Shown: positions 39,095 through 48,731, counted from the stretch's first letter. The stretch is 64,000 nt of DNA from Saprospiraceae bacterium (GCA_022842725.1 JALHOZ010000009.1:79365-143364), one strand, 5' to 3'. A program made the numbers and translations. The notes: generated by a model from the sequence alone, not told the origin.

Positions 39095-39847
39095 ATGCCT
39101 GGTTACTACCTGAATTTTTTTCCTTCAAAACTTGTATTTTTACTGTTTATCGTTTTTATGTCAGCATGCGAAAAAACAACTGAAACAATTGATATTAATG
39201 TATTAGGAAAACAATATTTCCCGCTTGAAACAGGGAAATATTGGATTTATGAGTCAGATTCTGTTGTACTGAGAAGTGGAGGAACGATCAGAGATACTTT
39301 ACATGGGTTTCTTAAAGAGGAAGTTCAATCCAGCTTTATCAACGGAAGCGGTGACACCGTTTTTACAGTACACGTATATTTTAAAAGAAATTGGAGTGAC
39401 ACGTTTGCTTACCAAAAGTCTGTTTTTGTTTCAAAATTACCAAATATGGTCACAAGACAGGAAGATAATTTATTGTTTACCAAACTGGTGTTTCCATTAA
39501 AAACAGGATTGAGGTTTAATCACAACCAATTATTTGATGAAAACATAGACATTATGGTTGGAGGGGAGACCTTATTGGATATGTATACTGATTGGAATAC
39601 AAGAGTCGAATCTTACAATGAAGTCTATAATTGGGCAGAAAAGTTGTCGAAAAAAACAAGAATCCGTTTGGTTGATGAAGAAACTTCTTTGGATAAAAAA
39701 TATTATTATGAAGAATATCTGGAAAACATAGGTCTTTACAAAAAAGAAATGATTTTTCTACAGGATAATAAAGGAGGTACTGTTCCTTTGCCGGAAAGAG
39801 CGATCAAAGGGTTTTATCATAATCTGTTACTTCTTGAATCTAATTAA
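39095..39847 (+). CDS. Predicted lipoprotein, unknown function
   Basis: 250 residues. The signal LVFLLFIVFMSAC has lipobox MSAC, then EKTTETIDINVLGKQYFPLETGKYWIYE; the phrase YFPLETGKYWIYESDS is typical of Bacteroidota lipoproteins of unknown function. The remainder is beta-rich with no catalytic motif. Its TAA directly abuts the rimM ATG (zero spacing), so the two are co-expressed, though no functional link is evident. Confidence 0.75.
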   Translation: MPGYYLNFFPSKLVFLLFIVFMSACEKTTETIDINVLGKQYFPLETGKYWIYESDSVVLRSGGTIRDTLHGFLKEEVQSSFINGSGDTVFTVHVYFKRNWSDTFAYQKSVFVSKLPNMVTRQEDNLLFTKLVFPLKTGLRFNHNQLFDENIDIMVGGETLLDMYTDWNTRVESYNEVYNWAEKLSKKTRIRLVDEETSLDKKYYYEEYLENIGLYKKEMIFLQDNKGGTVPLPERAIKGFYHNLLLLESN

Positions 39848-40363
39848 ATGATTGATCAGATAGTAGAGATCGGAAAAATTGGCAAACCGGAAGGAATATT
39901 AGGTTTTATCAGATTGGATATTGATCTGATGTATGAAAAAAGTGTTTTAAAAAGTCCTTATCTTTTTTTATACCTCGACGGTCTTCCGGTTCCGTTTAAA
40001 ATTTTGGAGGTTAAAAATGACAAAAACCTGCAGGTGAAACTGGATGACATCGATTCACCAGAAAAGGTTTCAGAATTTACGCACACCGTAATCGGACTTC
40101 ATGAAAAACATATCCTGGGAACCAGAAAAATCGGAGTAAAAGGAATTGAGAAATATGTAGGTTATAAAGTTATTGTTCAAAATGAATATATTGGGACGAT
40201 CAAAGAAATCAACATGTTTCCCGCTCAGATTATGGCAACTGTTTTTCATGAAAATGGAAAAGAATTTTATTTGCCTTTAGTTGATGAATGGATATTAGCC
40301 GTTTTGCCGGAACAAAAAAAATTGGAAATGAATTTGCCGGAAGGACTACTTGATGTTATCTGA
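39848..40363 (+). CDS. rimM: 16S rRNA processing protein RimM
   Basis: 171 residues. Starts IVEIGKIGKPEGILGFIRL, the RimM N-terminal barrel (bacterial versions read GK.hGlkGevkv), and has GYKVIVQNEYIGTIKEI and EFYLPLVDEWILAVLPEQKKLEMNLPEGLLDV, the PRC-barrel end. RimM helps mature the 30S head through S19 and S13. Divergent relative to E. coli but in the usual length range. A terminator lies 80 bases downstream. Confidence 0.9.
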   Translation: MIDQIVEIGKIGKPEGILGFIRLDIDLMYEKSVLKSPYLFLYLDGLPVPFKILEVKNDKNLQVKLDDIDSPEKVSEFTHTVIGLHEKHILGTRKIGVKGIEKYVGYKVIVQNEYIGTIKEINMFPAQIMATVFHENGKEFYLPLVDEWILAVLPEQKKLEMNLPEGLLDVI

Positions 40364-40734
40364 TCTTCATTAAATATCAGGATGAGCTGCTTGAATACAT
40401 AATTTTGACCGGAATAATCTGAATTACTTTGTTAAAAAAATACAACGGTTTAAAATTATTTAAGCCGTTTTTTTTAAAAAAAACTAACATATTTTACATA
40501 TTAAACATATTTATTATATAAATAAAGCTTTTTTTTTAAAAAGGGCACGATTTTTGGGTTTCTCCCTAGTAACGAATCAGGGTAAATAACCATTTTTACA
40601 AAAATTGTGTCCCGTTATTGGGTGAGTAGGTAAAATACGTGTATTATTGAACCCTCGTTCTTAACTATAAGGTTGCAACAGCAATATACCCATGGGATTT
40701 ACATTTTTTTTCACTCCAAAAAAGAATAATATTC
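40364..40734. other. Intergenic region before the T9SS metalloprotease
   Basis: 371 bases. It holds the rimM terminator (40444-40475), a very AT-rich stretch (40480-40540), then an unusually mixed-composition segment (about 40543-40680) with CCCT...AGGG (40564-40582), GGGTAAATAACC and GGGTGAGTAGGTAAAATAC. The contrast with the surrounding AT-rich DNA suggests an operator or leader, but I recognise no motif and no -7 box. Confidence 0.4.
40444..40475 (+). terminator. Rho-independent terminator after rimM
   Basis: AACGGTTTAAA and TTTAAGCCGTT form an 11-base stem with one G-U pair and a 4-base loop, followed by a run of eight T's. Confidence 0.88.
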
Positions 40735-43700
40735 ATGAGGTTATTAATTATCTTTTTATTTTTTGTCCTTTCATTTTCATCTCAGGCTCAGGTTCGTCCA
40801 CTTGATTTGGTAAAACAGGCTAAAGGACAGTTTCAGTCCGTTGGAAGCGTTCCGTTTACAATGGCTAACAGTGCCCGGTTTACCCAAGTGCCGGAGGAAG
40901 CAAAAAATGCGGTTTTTCTTACGCCTGACAAAAATGTCTTTAAACAAATTATCAACGGGACAGCAAAAGCTATCACTTTTCAGATTCCTGCAGAAGGTAG
41001 AAGCCCCTATATTCTGGAATTGGTCGAGGTTAAAGTCACGGAAAATCAATATATAAAAACGGAACCAGGTCTTCAGAATGTTTCAATAAATCAAGGTAAA
41101 CACTTCAGAGGGATCATACAGGGAGATGAGTCAAGTCTGGTAGCTGTCAGTGTTTTTGAAGATGAAATGATGGGGTTTATTTCGGCACCATCAATAAATG
41201 GAAATCTGGTCATCGGTAAATTGAAAGACGAGGAGACCCACATCATGTATGAAGATGAAGACATAATGCAAACGCTGCATTTTCAATGTGCAACGGATGA
41301 GGATCCTCAAGCTTACTCTCCGTCAGAATTAAAAGGCGACGCCGGTGCTGAAAGAACGGTAAGATGTACCCGTTTATACATTGAGGTCGATTATGACATA
41401 TACACACAAAAGGGTTCAAGTCTGACAGCTGTCAATAACTTTGTAACAGGAATATTTAATCAGGTTGGTGCTTTATACGCCAATGAAAATCTTACCACAA
41501 CACTTTCAGAAATTGTGGTTTGGACACAACCAAGTCCATATAACGGGACAACTTCTATAGCCATGTTGAATGCATTTACTGCACACAGACAAGGTTTTAA
41601 CGGAGATCTAGCCCAATTAATTTCGTACAAAGCCAGTGGGGGAGTGGCTTATCTTAATGGTTTTTGCCGGACAAATCCGGATTTCAGTATGAGTTTTGCC
41701 AGTATACATTCTACATATTCCAATGTTCCTGCTTACAGTTGGACTGTTGAAGTATGTGCACATGAATTTGGTCATTTATTTGGTTCACAACATACACATG
41801 CCTGCGTTTGGAATGGCAATAATACGGCCATTGACGGATGTTATACCACAGAAGGCGGTTGTTCAAATCCCGGTATTCCTTCAGGCGGTGGAACCATTAT
41901 GTCTTATTGTCATCTTACCAATGCAGGAATAAATTTTGCTAACGGTTTTGGTGTTCAACCGGGAAATATCATGAGAAACAGAGTATCTACGGCCAATTGC
42001 CTTGGGAATTGCGAGGGTGGCGGAGGCCAGGAATGTGAAGGCAGCGAAGTGAGACTTACAATCCTCGTTGATAACTATCCACATGAAACCACATGGAATC
42101 TTAAAAACTCCGCCAATGTAATCATCTATTCCGGTGGACCTTATACCGGAGCCAATACTATAAAAACTGAAGATTTTTGTTTGCCGGACGGATGTTATAC
42201 GTTTACTATGTTAGATAGTTATGGGGACGGAATATGTTGTGCATATGGTCAGGGTTATTACCATGTAAAAAAAGGTGAAGTTGTCCTCGGTTCAGGCAGC
42301 CAGTTTACATTTTCTCATGTACAAACTTTTTGTGTATCCAATAATCAAACACCTACCTGTAACGATGGCATTCAAAACGGACAGGAGACCGGTATAGATT
42401 GTGGCGGTCCTTCTTGCCCTGCCTGTCCATCTTGTAACGATGGTATTCAAAACGGCCAGGAAACCGGTATCGATTGTGGCGGTCCAACTTGCCCTGCTTG
42501 TCCTACCTGTAACGATGGGATTCAAAACGGCCAGGAAACCGGTATCGATTGTGGCGGTCCAACTTGCCCTGCGTGTCCTTCTTGTAATGATGGCATTCAA
42601 AATGGCCAGGAGACCGGTATCGATTGTGGTGGTCCTTCTTGCCCTTCTTGTCCTACCTGTAATGATGGCATTCAAAATGGCCAGGAGACCGGTATCGATT
42701 GTGGTGGTCCTTCTTGCCCTGCTTGTCCTACCTGTAACGATGGCATTCAAAACGGCCAGGAGACCGGTATCGATTGTGGCGGGCCATCTTGTCCTTCCTG
42801 TGGCGGTGGACAGGTGATTGAAACCAACCTTGGTGGATATTATTTTGAAACAGGATGGGATGGATGGACTAGAGGTGGTTCACAAGTAGCCAGATATAGT
42901 GGATCTTTATCACCTGAGGCATTGTTTTCCATAAGGATAGCAGGTAATCATGGTGAGGCAAGCTCATTTTCATCTCCAACCTTTGCATTGCAAACTTTAG
43001 ACTCAGTGAAAGTACAATTTTCTTTCAGGTCAAACGGGGTAGAAAATGGTAAATCTTTCTCTATCCGTTATTTTAACGGTTCGCAATGGATTACTTTGAA
43101 AAATTATGTTTGTGGCGTTGACTTTGTAAATAATGTAGTATCTACGGTAACTATTAAAGTATCCAATAATCTGGTTCAAAATGGCAGATTCAGATTTACT
43201 GCTCAGGGAGCAGATAGTTTTGACAGAATTTATATTGATGCGGTAATCATCAGAGGATATCATTGGGTAGGTGGAGTTTCTTGCACTGACGGCATACAAA
43301 ATGGTCAGGAGACCGGTATCGATTGTGGTGGCCCGACTTGTCCTGCATGTCCGTCTTGTAACGATGGCATTCAAAACGGCCAGGAAACCGGTATTGATTG
43401 TGGCGGCCCGACTTGCCCTGCTTGTCCTACTTGTAACGATGGCATTCAAAACGGTTTGGAAACCGGTATCGATTGTGGTGGTCCGACTTGTCCTGCTTGT
43501 CCTACCTGTAACGATGGCATTCAAAACGGTCAGGAAACCGGTATCGATTGTGGTGGTCCGACTTGCCCTGCGTGTCCAACCTGTAATGATGGTATCCAAA
43601 ACGGCCAGGAAACCGGTATCGATTGTGGCGGACCTCAATGTCCTCCTTGTAATAATGGCAACGGTGTGTTGATCGGAGGATATTATTTTGAAACCGGATG

Positions 43701-44400
43701 GCAAGGTTGGCTTGACGGTGGAGAACATTGTTTCAGATATGGCGGGTCATTTTCACCGGAAGGGACGTATAGCTTACGAATGAGAAACCTGGGGACAAGT
43801 TCTGCGACAACCTCACCGATATTTAACCTTACAAATTATACCACCATTACATTGGCGTTTAGTTTTAAAACATCCGGAATGGAATCAGGAAAAAGTTTTG
43901 CTGTTCAATATTTTAACGGGACAACCTATTCTAATGTGTCCACTTTTATATCAGGAACAGATTTTAACAACAATACAACATATAACGTTACCCTAACTTT
44001 AACAGGATCGTTTTCTGCAAATTCACGCTTCAGATTTATCAACCAGGGATCAGATAATTCAGACTTTACATTTATAGATGCTGTTGTTATTCATGGGTTT
44101 TCCGGAACTTCATTTGTCGAAAATCCGGCGTTTATTGAGGTTTCAGATGTTCAAGGAGAAGACTATAAAGAGGAAAGTCTTTTGATTTATCCTAATCCTG
44201 CGCAGGAGGCATTATTTTATCAATTGACCGATGTGCCGGCCAGATTAAAAATATTTGATGCAAAAGGTCAACTAATATTGGACAGAAGTGTTACGGAAGA
44301 CCAAGGGAAGATTGACATCGGCCACATTCCTTCCGGGCTTTTTATTTTAATCGCAGAGACACCTCATGATGTATTAAATACAAAGTTCATCAAGGATTAA
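40735..44400 (+). CDS. T9SS-exported reprolysin-like metalloprotease with Cys-rich repeat arrays
   Basis: 1221 residues. Signal peptide 1-18 (FSSQAQ), propeptide to about 200, catalytic domain about 205-430 with HEFGHLFGSQH from His343 and the Met-turn IMSYCH. A small Cys-rich beta module (about 440-540) precedes six 25-residue repeats of CNDGIQNGQETGIDCGGP-x-CPAC (542-690), a beta-sandwich domain (about 695-848, GGYYFETGWDGW), five more repeats (850-973) and a second copy of the sandwich (975-1125, GGYYFETGWQGW). The end, LLIYPNPAQEALFYQL...GKIDIG..PSGLFILIAET, is a T9SS type A sorting domain. It should be exported across the outer membrane and anchored or released. Confidence 0.93.
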   Translation: MRLLIIFLFFVLSFSSQAQVRPLDLVKQAKGQFQSVGSVPFTMANSARFTQVPEEAKNAVFLTPDKNVFKQIINGTAKAITFQIPAEGRSPYILELVEVKVTENQYIKTEPGLQNVSINQGKHFRGIIQGDESSLVAVSVFEDEMMGFISAPSINGNLVIGKLKDEETHIMYEDEDIMQTLHFQCATDEDPQAYSPSELKGDAGAERTVRCTRLYIEVDYDIYTQKGSSLTAVNNFVTGIFNQVGALYANENLTTTLSEIVVWTQPSPYNGTTSIAMLNAFTAHRQGFNGDLAQLISYKASGGVAYLNGFCRTNPDFSMSFASIHSTYSNVPAYSWTVEVCAHEFGHLFGSQHTHACVWNGNNTAIDGCYTTEGGCSNPGIPSGGGTIMSYCHLTNAGINFANGFGVQPGNIMRNRVSTANCLGNCEGGGGQECEGSEVRLTILVDNYPHETTWNLKNSANVIIYSGGPYTGANTIKTEDFCLPDGCYTFTMLDSYGDGICCAYGQGYYHVKKGEVVLGSGSQFTFSHVQTFCVSNNQTPTCNDGIQNGQETGIDCGGPSCPACPSCNDGIQNGQETGIDCGGPTCPACPTCNDGIQNGQETGIDCGGPTCPACPSCNDGIQNGQETGIDCGGPSCPSCPTCNDGIQNGQETGIDCGGPSCPACPTCNDGIQNGQETGIDCGGPSCPSCGGGQVIETNLGGYYFETGWDGWTRGGSQVARYSGSLSPEALFSIRIAGNHGEASSFSSPTFALQTLDSVKVQFSFRSNGVENGKSFSIRYFNGSQWITLKNYVCGVDFVNNVVSTVTIKVSNNLVQNGRFRFTAQGADSFDRIYIDAVIIRGYHWVGGVSCTDGIQNGQETGIDCGGPTCPACPSCNDGIQNGQETGIDCGGPTCPACPTCNDGIQNGLETGIDCGGPTCPACPTCNDGIQNGQETGIDCGGPTCPACPTCNDGIQNGQETGIDCGGPQCPPCNNGNGVLIGGYYFETGWQGWLDGGEHCFRYGGSFSPEGTYSLRMRNLGTSSATTSPIFNLTNYTTITLAFSFKTSGMESGKSFAVQYFNGTTYSNVSTFISGTDFNNNTTYNVTLTLTGSFSANSRFRFINQGSDNSDFTFIDAVVIHGFSGTSFVENPAFIEVSDVQGEDYKEESLLIYPNPAQEALFYQLTDVPARLKIFDAKGQLILDRSVTEDQGKIDIGHIPSGLFILIAETPHDVLNTKFIKD
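42358..42801 (+). repeat. Array 1 of 75-bp tandem repeats (6 units)
   Basis: Six in-frame units of 75 bases, starting at 42358, 42433, 42508, 42583, 42658 and 42733, each coding for CNDGIQNGQETGIDCGGP and a CPxCP linker. Units differ mainly at third codon positions and at the Ser/Thr and Ala/Ser positions of the linker. The last ends at CPSC. Confidence 0.95.
43282..43650 (+). repeat. Array 2 of 75-bp tandem repeats (5 units)
   Basis: Five units at 43282, 43357, 43432, 43507 and 43582. The first reads CTDG and the third has LETG in place of QETG; the last ends CPPC. Same 75-base period and same consensus as array 1, separated by one copy of the sandwich domain. Confidence 0.95.
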
Positions 44401-44431
44401 TTAAGAAAGGTAATTAGTGAATAATAAGTTG

Positions 44432-44462
44432 AGCCGCAAATGTATCATTTGCGGCTTTTTTG
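44432..44462 (+). terminator. Rho-independent terminator after the metalloprotease gene
   Basis: AGCCGCAAATG (44432-44442) and CATTTGCGGCT (44446-44456) form a perfect 11-base stem with a 3-base loop, followed by T's. Starts 31 bases after the stop. Confidence 0.92.
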
Positions 44463-44564
44463 TTTGAATACGTTTTATTTTGACAAAAACCTTAAGGTGG
44501 TTGTTAATGATTTGACGTAAAATAAACCCAAGCTTGTTTTAATTGTTAGGTTAAAAATAGTAAG

Positions 44565-45224
44565 ATGAGAATCCGATTTTTGTTTATTACAGCCATCCTC
44601 CTGGCCAACCTGGTATCATGTTCTTCTAAAAACATACAAAACGAATCAAAAGAGCCGTTTGTTAAAGCAGATACTTTTGATCTTACAAAATATAAAAGAG
44701 CATATTTTGCCGGTGGTTGCTTTTGGTGTGTTGAAAGTATTTATGAATCCGTACAGGGAATTAAAGAGGTAGTTTCAGGTTATGCAGGTGGATCAGCAGA
44801 AGGGGCTATATACAAAAAGGTCAGTACAGGAGTCACAGAACATGCTGAGGCTGTCGAAGTTTATTACGATCCTGCAGAAATGAATTATGAGACATTATTG
44901 GTTGTTTTTTTTGATTCTCATGACCCAACGACGCTCAACAGACAGGGACCGGATTACGGAAGACAATACAGATCTGCAATTTTTTACCAGAATGAAGAAG
45001 AAAAAAAGTTGGCACTGGCTACCATAGAATCTTTAAATACAAGTGGAAAATATAAGGACAAAATAGTCACTGAAGTGGTGCCTCTGAACAAATTTTACAC
45101 AGCCGAAGATTATCATCAGGATTATAAAAAAAGAAATCCGGATAATTCTTATATTCAGAATGTATCCATGCCAAGGCTTAAAAAATTTCAGGAAAAACAT
45201 CCTGAACTTTTGAAAAAAAAGTAG
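44565..45224 (+). CDS. msrA: Peptide-methionine (S)-S-oxide reductase MsrA, lipoprotein form
   Basis: 219 residues. The catalytic motif GGCFWCVESIYESVQG, then VVSGYAGGSAEGAIYKKVSTGVTEHAEAVEV, FFDSHDPTTLNRQGPDYGRQYRSAIFY and the C-terminal EDYHQDYKKRNP are MsrA. It reduces methionine sulfoxide in proteins. A leader with lipobox VSCSS (Cys19) shows an exported, probably periplasmic membrane-anchored enzyme, unlike the cytoplasmic form; no MsrB domain is fused. Alone between a terminator and the gld genes. Confidence 0.95.
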   Translation: MRIRFLFITAILLANLVSCSSKNIQNESKEPFVKADTFDLTKYKRAYFAGGCFWCVESIYESVQGIKEVVSGYAGGSAEGAIYKKVSTGVTEHAEAVEVYYDPAEMNYETLLVVFFDSHDPTTLNRQGPDYGRQYRSAIFYQNEEEKKLALATIESLNTSGKYKDKIVTEVVPLNKFYTAEDYHQDYKKRNPDNSYIQNVSMPRLKKFQEKHPELLKKK

Positions 45225-45297
45225 TAAAAAATGTCGTTTTCGAACCATTTCCGGATTCAGAAGGATAATTTGCTGAGATTTTAAGACGATTATAACA

Positions 45298-45325
45298 TTT
45301 GATACGGCAAATTCCCTTAATTTTG
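45298..45325 (+). promoter_or_regulatory. Possible promoter of gldA
   Basis: TTTG (45298-45301) and TAATTTTG (45318-45325) match the -33 and -7 elements, but the spacer is 16 bases rather than 19-21. The -7 box lies 36 bases before the gldA ATG. Confidence 0.45.
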
Positions 45326-45361
45326 CCGCCCTTGCAATAGTTACCCTATTATAATATTAAT

Positions 45362-46279
45362 ATGTCAATCGTAGTCAACGGGATCACGAAAATCTTTGGA
45401 ACACAAACCGCCGTCAATAATGTGTCATTTTCTGCCAAACCAGGCGAAATAGTCGGTTTTTTGGGACCTAATGGTGCCGGAAAAAGTACGACCATGAAGA
45501 TGTTGTGTTGTTATCTGGAACCAAGTTCCGGAACAGCCGAGGTGGAAGGGTTTGATATTTTGAAAAATCCTCTGGAAGTCAGAAAAAATATAGGATACTT
45601 ACCGGAACAGAATCCACTCTATGACGATATGTATGTGAGAGAGTATTTAGGTTTTGTAGCAGGTTTGCATAAAATCAAAAATCCGGATAAACGTATTGAT
45701 GAAGTTATTCAGACAACGGGTCTGGAAAAGGAACAACATAAAATTATCGGCACCCTTTCCAAAGGATACAAACAAAGAGTAGGGTTGGCACAGGCCATTA
45801 TCCATGACCCGAAGGTACTTATCCTGGACGAACCTACTTCAGGACTTGATATGAATCAATTGGTTGGCATCCGACAACTGATCCGGGAGATGGGAAAAGA
45901 AAAAACGGTTATTTTTTCCTCACACATTATGCAGGAAATTCAGGCATTGTGCCACCGGGTTTTGATTATTAATGACGGAGTATTGATTGCCGATGACTCA
46001 ATAGCTGATTTACAGGCGAGGGTATCAGGACAAACAAAAGTAGTCGTTGTTTTTTCGAATGATCAATATTCAAAAGATCCTTTTGTTGCTGTGCCCGGTG
46101 TTATTAGTGTTCAAAAAGAAGGTGATCGGCTGACCATTTTGGGTAAAGATGATGCGGATATAAAGCCGGGAATTTTTAAAGCAGCGGTTGATTCGGGACT
46201 TACCATCGTGGAGATGAAGAGTGAGTTGATGAATATGGAATCAATATTCAGACAATTAACCCAAAAGCAGGAGATATGA
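45362..46279 (+). CDS. gldA: ABC transporter ATP-binding protein GldA
   Basis: 305 residues. Walker A GPNGAGKST (about 36-44), signature TLSKGYKQRVGLAQA, Walker B VLILDEPTSGLD and the switch His in SSHIMQEI are intact; the C-terminal 80 residues resemble the GldA family. With GldF and GldG it forms an ABC transporter needed for gliding in Flavobacterium johnsoniae; whether this strain glides is unknown. Its TGA overlaps the gldF ATG (ATGA at 46276-46279). Confidence 0.9.
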   Translation: MSIVVNGITKIFGTQTAVNNVSFSAKPGEIVGFLGPNGAGKSTTMKMLCCYLEPSSGTAEVEGFDILKNPLEVRKNIGYLPEQNPLYDDMYVREYLGFVAGLHKIKNPDKRIDEVIQTTGLEKEQHKIIGTLSKGYKQRVGLAQAIIHDPKVLILDEPTSGLDMNQLVGIRQLIREMGKEKTVIFSSHIMQEIQALCHRVLIINDGVLIADDSIADLQARVSGQTKVVVVFSNDQYSKDPFVAVPGVISVQKEGDRLTILGKDDADIKPGIFKAAVDSGLTIVEMKSELMNMESIFRQLTQKQEI

Positions 46280-47004
46280 TAAGCATTTTTTATAAAGAAA
46301 TTCATTCGTTTTTAAGTTCTTTGATCGGTTACGTGGTCATTGCGGTATTTTTAGTGTCGGTCGGAATATTTATGTGGATATTTTCTGACACCAGTGTACT
46401 GGACTATCGTTTTGCTACCTTGGATCAATTATTTTCGATCGGTCCTTTGGTGTTTTTATTTTTAATTCCGGCAATAACCATGAGGTCTTTTGCAGAAGAA
46501 AAAAACAAAGGCACCATTGAGTTTTTATTTACCAAACCATTAAAAATTACTGATATTCTGTTGGGGAAATATCTGGCAAATGTCACACTCGTTCTTTTTT
46601 CATTATTGCCAACATTGGTGTACTATTATTCAGTATACCAGCTTGGTGCTCCCAAAGGAAATCTTGATACCGGTGCTATTATAGGATCATACATAGGATT
46701 GTTTTTTTTAGGAGCAGGTTTTGTTGCTTTAGGCATGTTTGCATCAGTCCTTACAGACAATCAGATCATTGCTTTTATATCAGGAGCCTTTTTGTGTTTT
46801 TTCTTTCATTGGGCATTTACCTATTTGTCCAGATTACCGGTTTTTGCAGCAAAATATGATTTATTTGTTCAGAAATTGGGAATAAACTATCATTATACGT
46901 CCATCAGCAAAGGAGTTATAGATTCACGGGATATCTTGTATTTTCTTTCGTTGATTTTTATATTTTTATGGCTCACCTATTTACAGTTGGAAAAGAAAAA
47001 ATGA
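46276..47004 (+). CDS. gldF: ABC transporter permease GldF
   Basis: 242 residues with about six hydrophobic segments, starting MISIFYKEIHSFLSSLIGYVV, and TMRSFAEEKNKGTIEFLFTKPL, a typical ABC-2 permease motif. It sits between gldA and gldG with overlaps of 4 bases on both sides (ATGA), so the three are translationally coupled. Function inferred from gldF of gliding Bacteroidota. Confidence 0.88.
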   Translation: MISIFYKEIHSFLSSLIGYVVIAVFLVSVGIFMWIFSDTSVLDYRFATLDQLFSIGPLVFLFLIPAITMRSFAEEKNKGTIEFLFTKPLKITDILLGKYLANVTLVLFSLLPTLVYYYSVYQLGAPKGNLDTGAIIGSYIGLFFLGAGFVALGMFASVLTDNQIIAFISGAFLCFFFHWAFTYLSRLPVFAAKYDLFVQKLGINYHYTSISKGVIDSRDILYFLSLIFIFLWLTYLQLEKKK

Positions 47005-48731
47005 AAAATCAATCAGGAAAATGGGTTCAGGCAGCCCTCATTGCAGGCATTTTATTTGTGATCAATTTGATTGCCAATTATTATTTTTTTCAAATTGACC
47101 TTACCGGAGATAAAAGATATACGATATCAAAAAGTACCAAAGAGATTATTTCCAAACCTGAAGATAATATTTTTATAAAAGTGTATCTTGACGGTGAGTT
47201 TCCTTCCGGATTCAAAAGATTGCGTGCCTCTACTCTCGATATTTTATCCAAGATGAGGGATTACAACGGCAATATTGTTTACGAATTTGAAGATCCTACA
47301 GCAGGAACAGGTCAGGAATTAAAAAAGAGACAGGAAGAATTTGCCAACGACAAAATTTCACCGGTATTGCTCAATTTTTTTGATGGATCAGAAATGCGGC
47401 AAAAACCTATATTTCCATTTGCCGTGGTTCACTATCAGAACAAAAAATTTGTCGTTAATTTATTGGAAGAACAATTTGCAGGGGATGATGAAGAAGTTGT
47501 ATTAAACAAATCTGTTGAATTGCTCGAATATAAGTTTGCTTCAGCTTTTCAAAAAATAATTTCAACCCGACCAAAAAAAATCCTGGTTACCAAAGGCAAC
47601 GGAGAGTTGAAAGAAGATCAATTATTCAGACTTGAAGCGGAAATGAGACGCAATCATTTGGTTGGGAGGGTTGATCTTGATTCAATCATGAAACTCGATA
47701 CCACAATCGATATGGTTGTTGTAGCCGGACCCAGACAAAAGATATCCAACAAAAATCTGTTTAAGATTGATCAATACATCATGGCTGGTGGAAAAATTAT
47801 ATGGTTGCTGGATAAAATGGATGCTTCTCTCGATTCAATCAACCTTTATGGTATGTATATCCCGCCGGATATTGACGCCGGCACAGATGATATTTTGTTT
47901 AAATACGGAGTTCGGGTGATGCCCAATCTTATCATGGACCTGGAGTGTTCCTCTATTCCTCAGGTTGTCGGTATGCAGGGAGGAAAACCTCAGACCGAAT
48001 TGTTTCCATGGTATTATCACCTTGCGATAGCATCTACGTCAACCCATCCTATCGTCAAAAACATTGATCGGGTCAACCTTGCATTTCCAAGCTCAATAGA
48101 TACCCTAAAAACAGATGCGGCCATTAAAAAAACCATTTTGCTTGAAAGTTCTGCCTATTCCAGGGTTCAGCTTTCTCCGGTAAGATTGAGTTTTGAAATT
48201 TTAAAAAGTGCTCCCGACCCTAAAAAGTTTCAGGATGGTAAAAAGCCCGTAGCTGTTTTGCTTGAAGGTAGCTTTACGTCTGCATTTGCCAACAGATTGA
48301 CACCGGAACTGGAAACTTTATTGCAGTCGTTAGGAATGACATTTGTAAAACAAGGTCAAAAAAATGCAAAACAACTGATTGTGTCCGATGCCGATTTTGT
48401 TAAAAACCTGGTCAACCCAACCAATGGAGAAACAGAACAAATCGGGTATAATAAGTGGGAAAGAAGATATTACAAAGGCAACAGAGATTTTATTGTAAAT
48501 GCTGTTGAATATATGCTTGATGGTGACAACATCATCGAGTCGAGATCCAAAGAAGTAAAACTTCGATTGCTGGATCCGGTCAAAATTAAAGATGAAAAAC
48601 TAAAGTGGCAACTGATCAATGTGGTTATGCCGGTAGTCATTCTGATATTGTTCGGATTTGGATATTCATTTATGAGGAGGAGAAAATATGTCACTCCTTA
48701 TATCAAATCAAAAATTAAAAAAGATGAATAA
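47001..48731 (+). CDS. gldG: GldG-family ABC transporter auxiliary protein
   Basis: 576 residues from the ATG at 47001, which overlaps the gldF stop by 4 bases; an upstream in-frame start (46968) would lie deep in gldF. One N-terminal helix (VQAALIAGILFVINLIANYYFF), a large extracytoplasmic DUF4350/ABC-auxiliary region (DLTGDKRYTISKSTKEII, and GGKIIWLLDKMDASLDS), and a C-terminal helix (VVMPVVILILFGFGYSFM) match GldG. Followed by a DUF4340 gene with an 8-base overlap. Confidence 0.88.
   Translation: MKNQSGKWVQAALIAGILFVINLIANYYFFQIDLTGDKRYTISKSTKEIISKPEDNIFIKVYLDGEFPSGFKRLRASTLDILSKMRDYNGNIVYEFEDPTAGTGQELKKRQEEFANDKISPVLLNFFDGSEMRQKPIFPFAVVHYQNKKFVVNLLEEQFAGDDEEVVLNKSVELLEYKFASAFQKIISTRPKKILVTKGNGELKEDQLFRLEAEMRRNHLVGRVDLDSIMKLDTTIDMVVVAGPRQKISNKNLFKIDQYIMAGGKIIWLLDKMDASLDSINLYGMYIPPDIDAGTDDILFKYGVRVMPNLIMDLECSSIPQVVGMQGGKPQTELFPWYYHLAIASTSTHPIVKNIDRVNLAFPSSIDTLKTDAAIKKTILLESSAYSRVQLSPVRLSFEILKSAPDPKKFQDGKKPVAVLLEGSFTSAFANRLTPELETLLQSLGMTFVKQGQKNAKQLIVSDADFVKNLVNPTNGETEQIGYNKWERRYYKGNRDFIVNAVEYMLDGDNIIESRSKEVKLRLLDPVKIKDEKLKWQLINVVMPVVILILFGFGYSFMRRRKYVTPYIKSKIKKDE

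Noticed and set aside
42292..42750. Long minus-strand frame across the repeat array
   Set aside because: It is the antisense of the 75-bp repeats; the repeated RRTTTIDTGLLAI pattern follows from the coding strand.
42358..43650. Possible CRISPR array
   Set aside because: Units are contiguous in-frame 75-bp coding repeats without unique spacers, and no cas genes are present.
43030..43728. Long minus-strand frame across the second array
   Set aside because: Same reason: antisense reading of the Cys-rich repeats in the metalloprotease.
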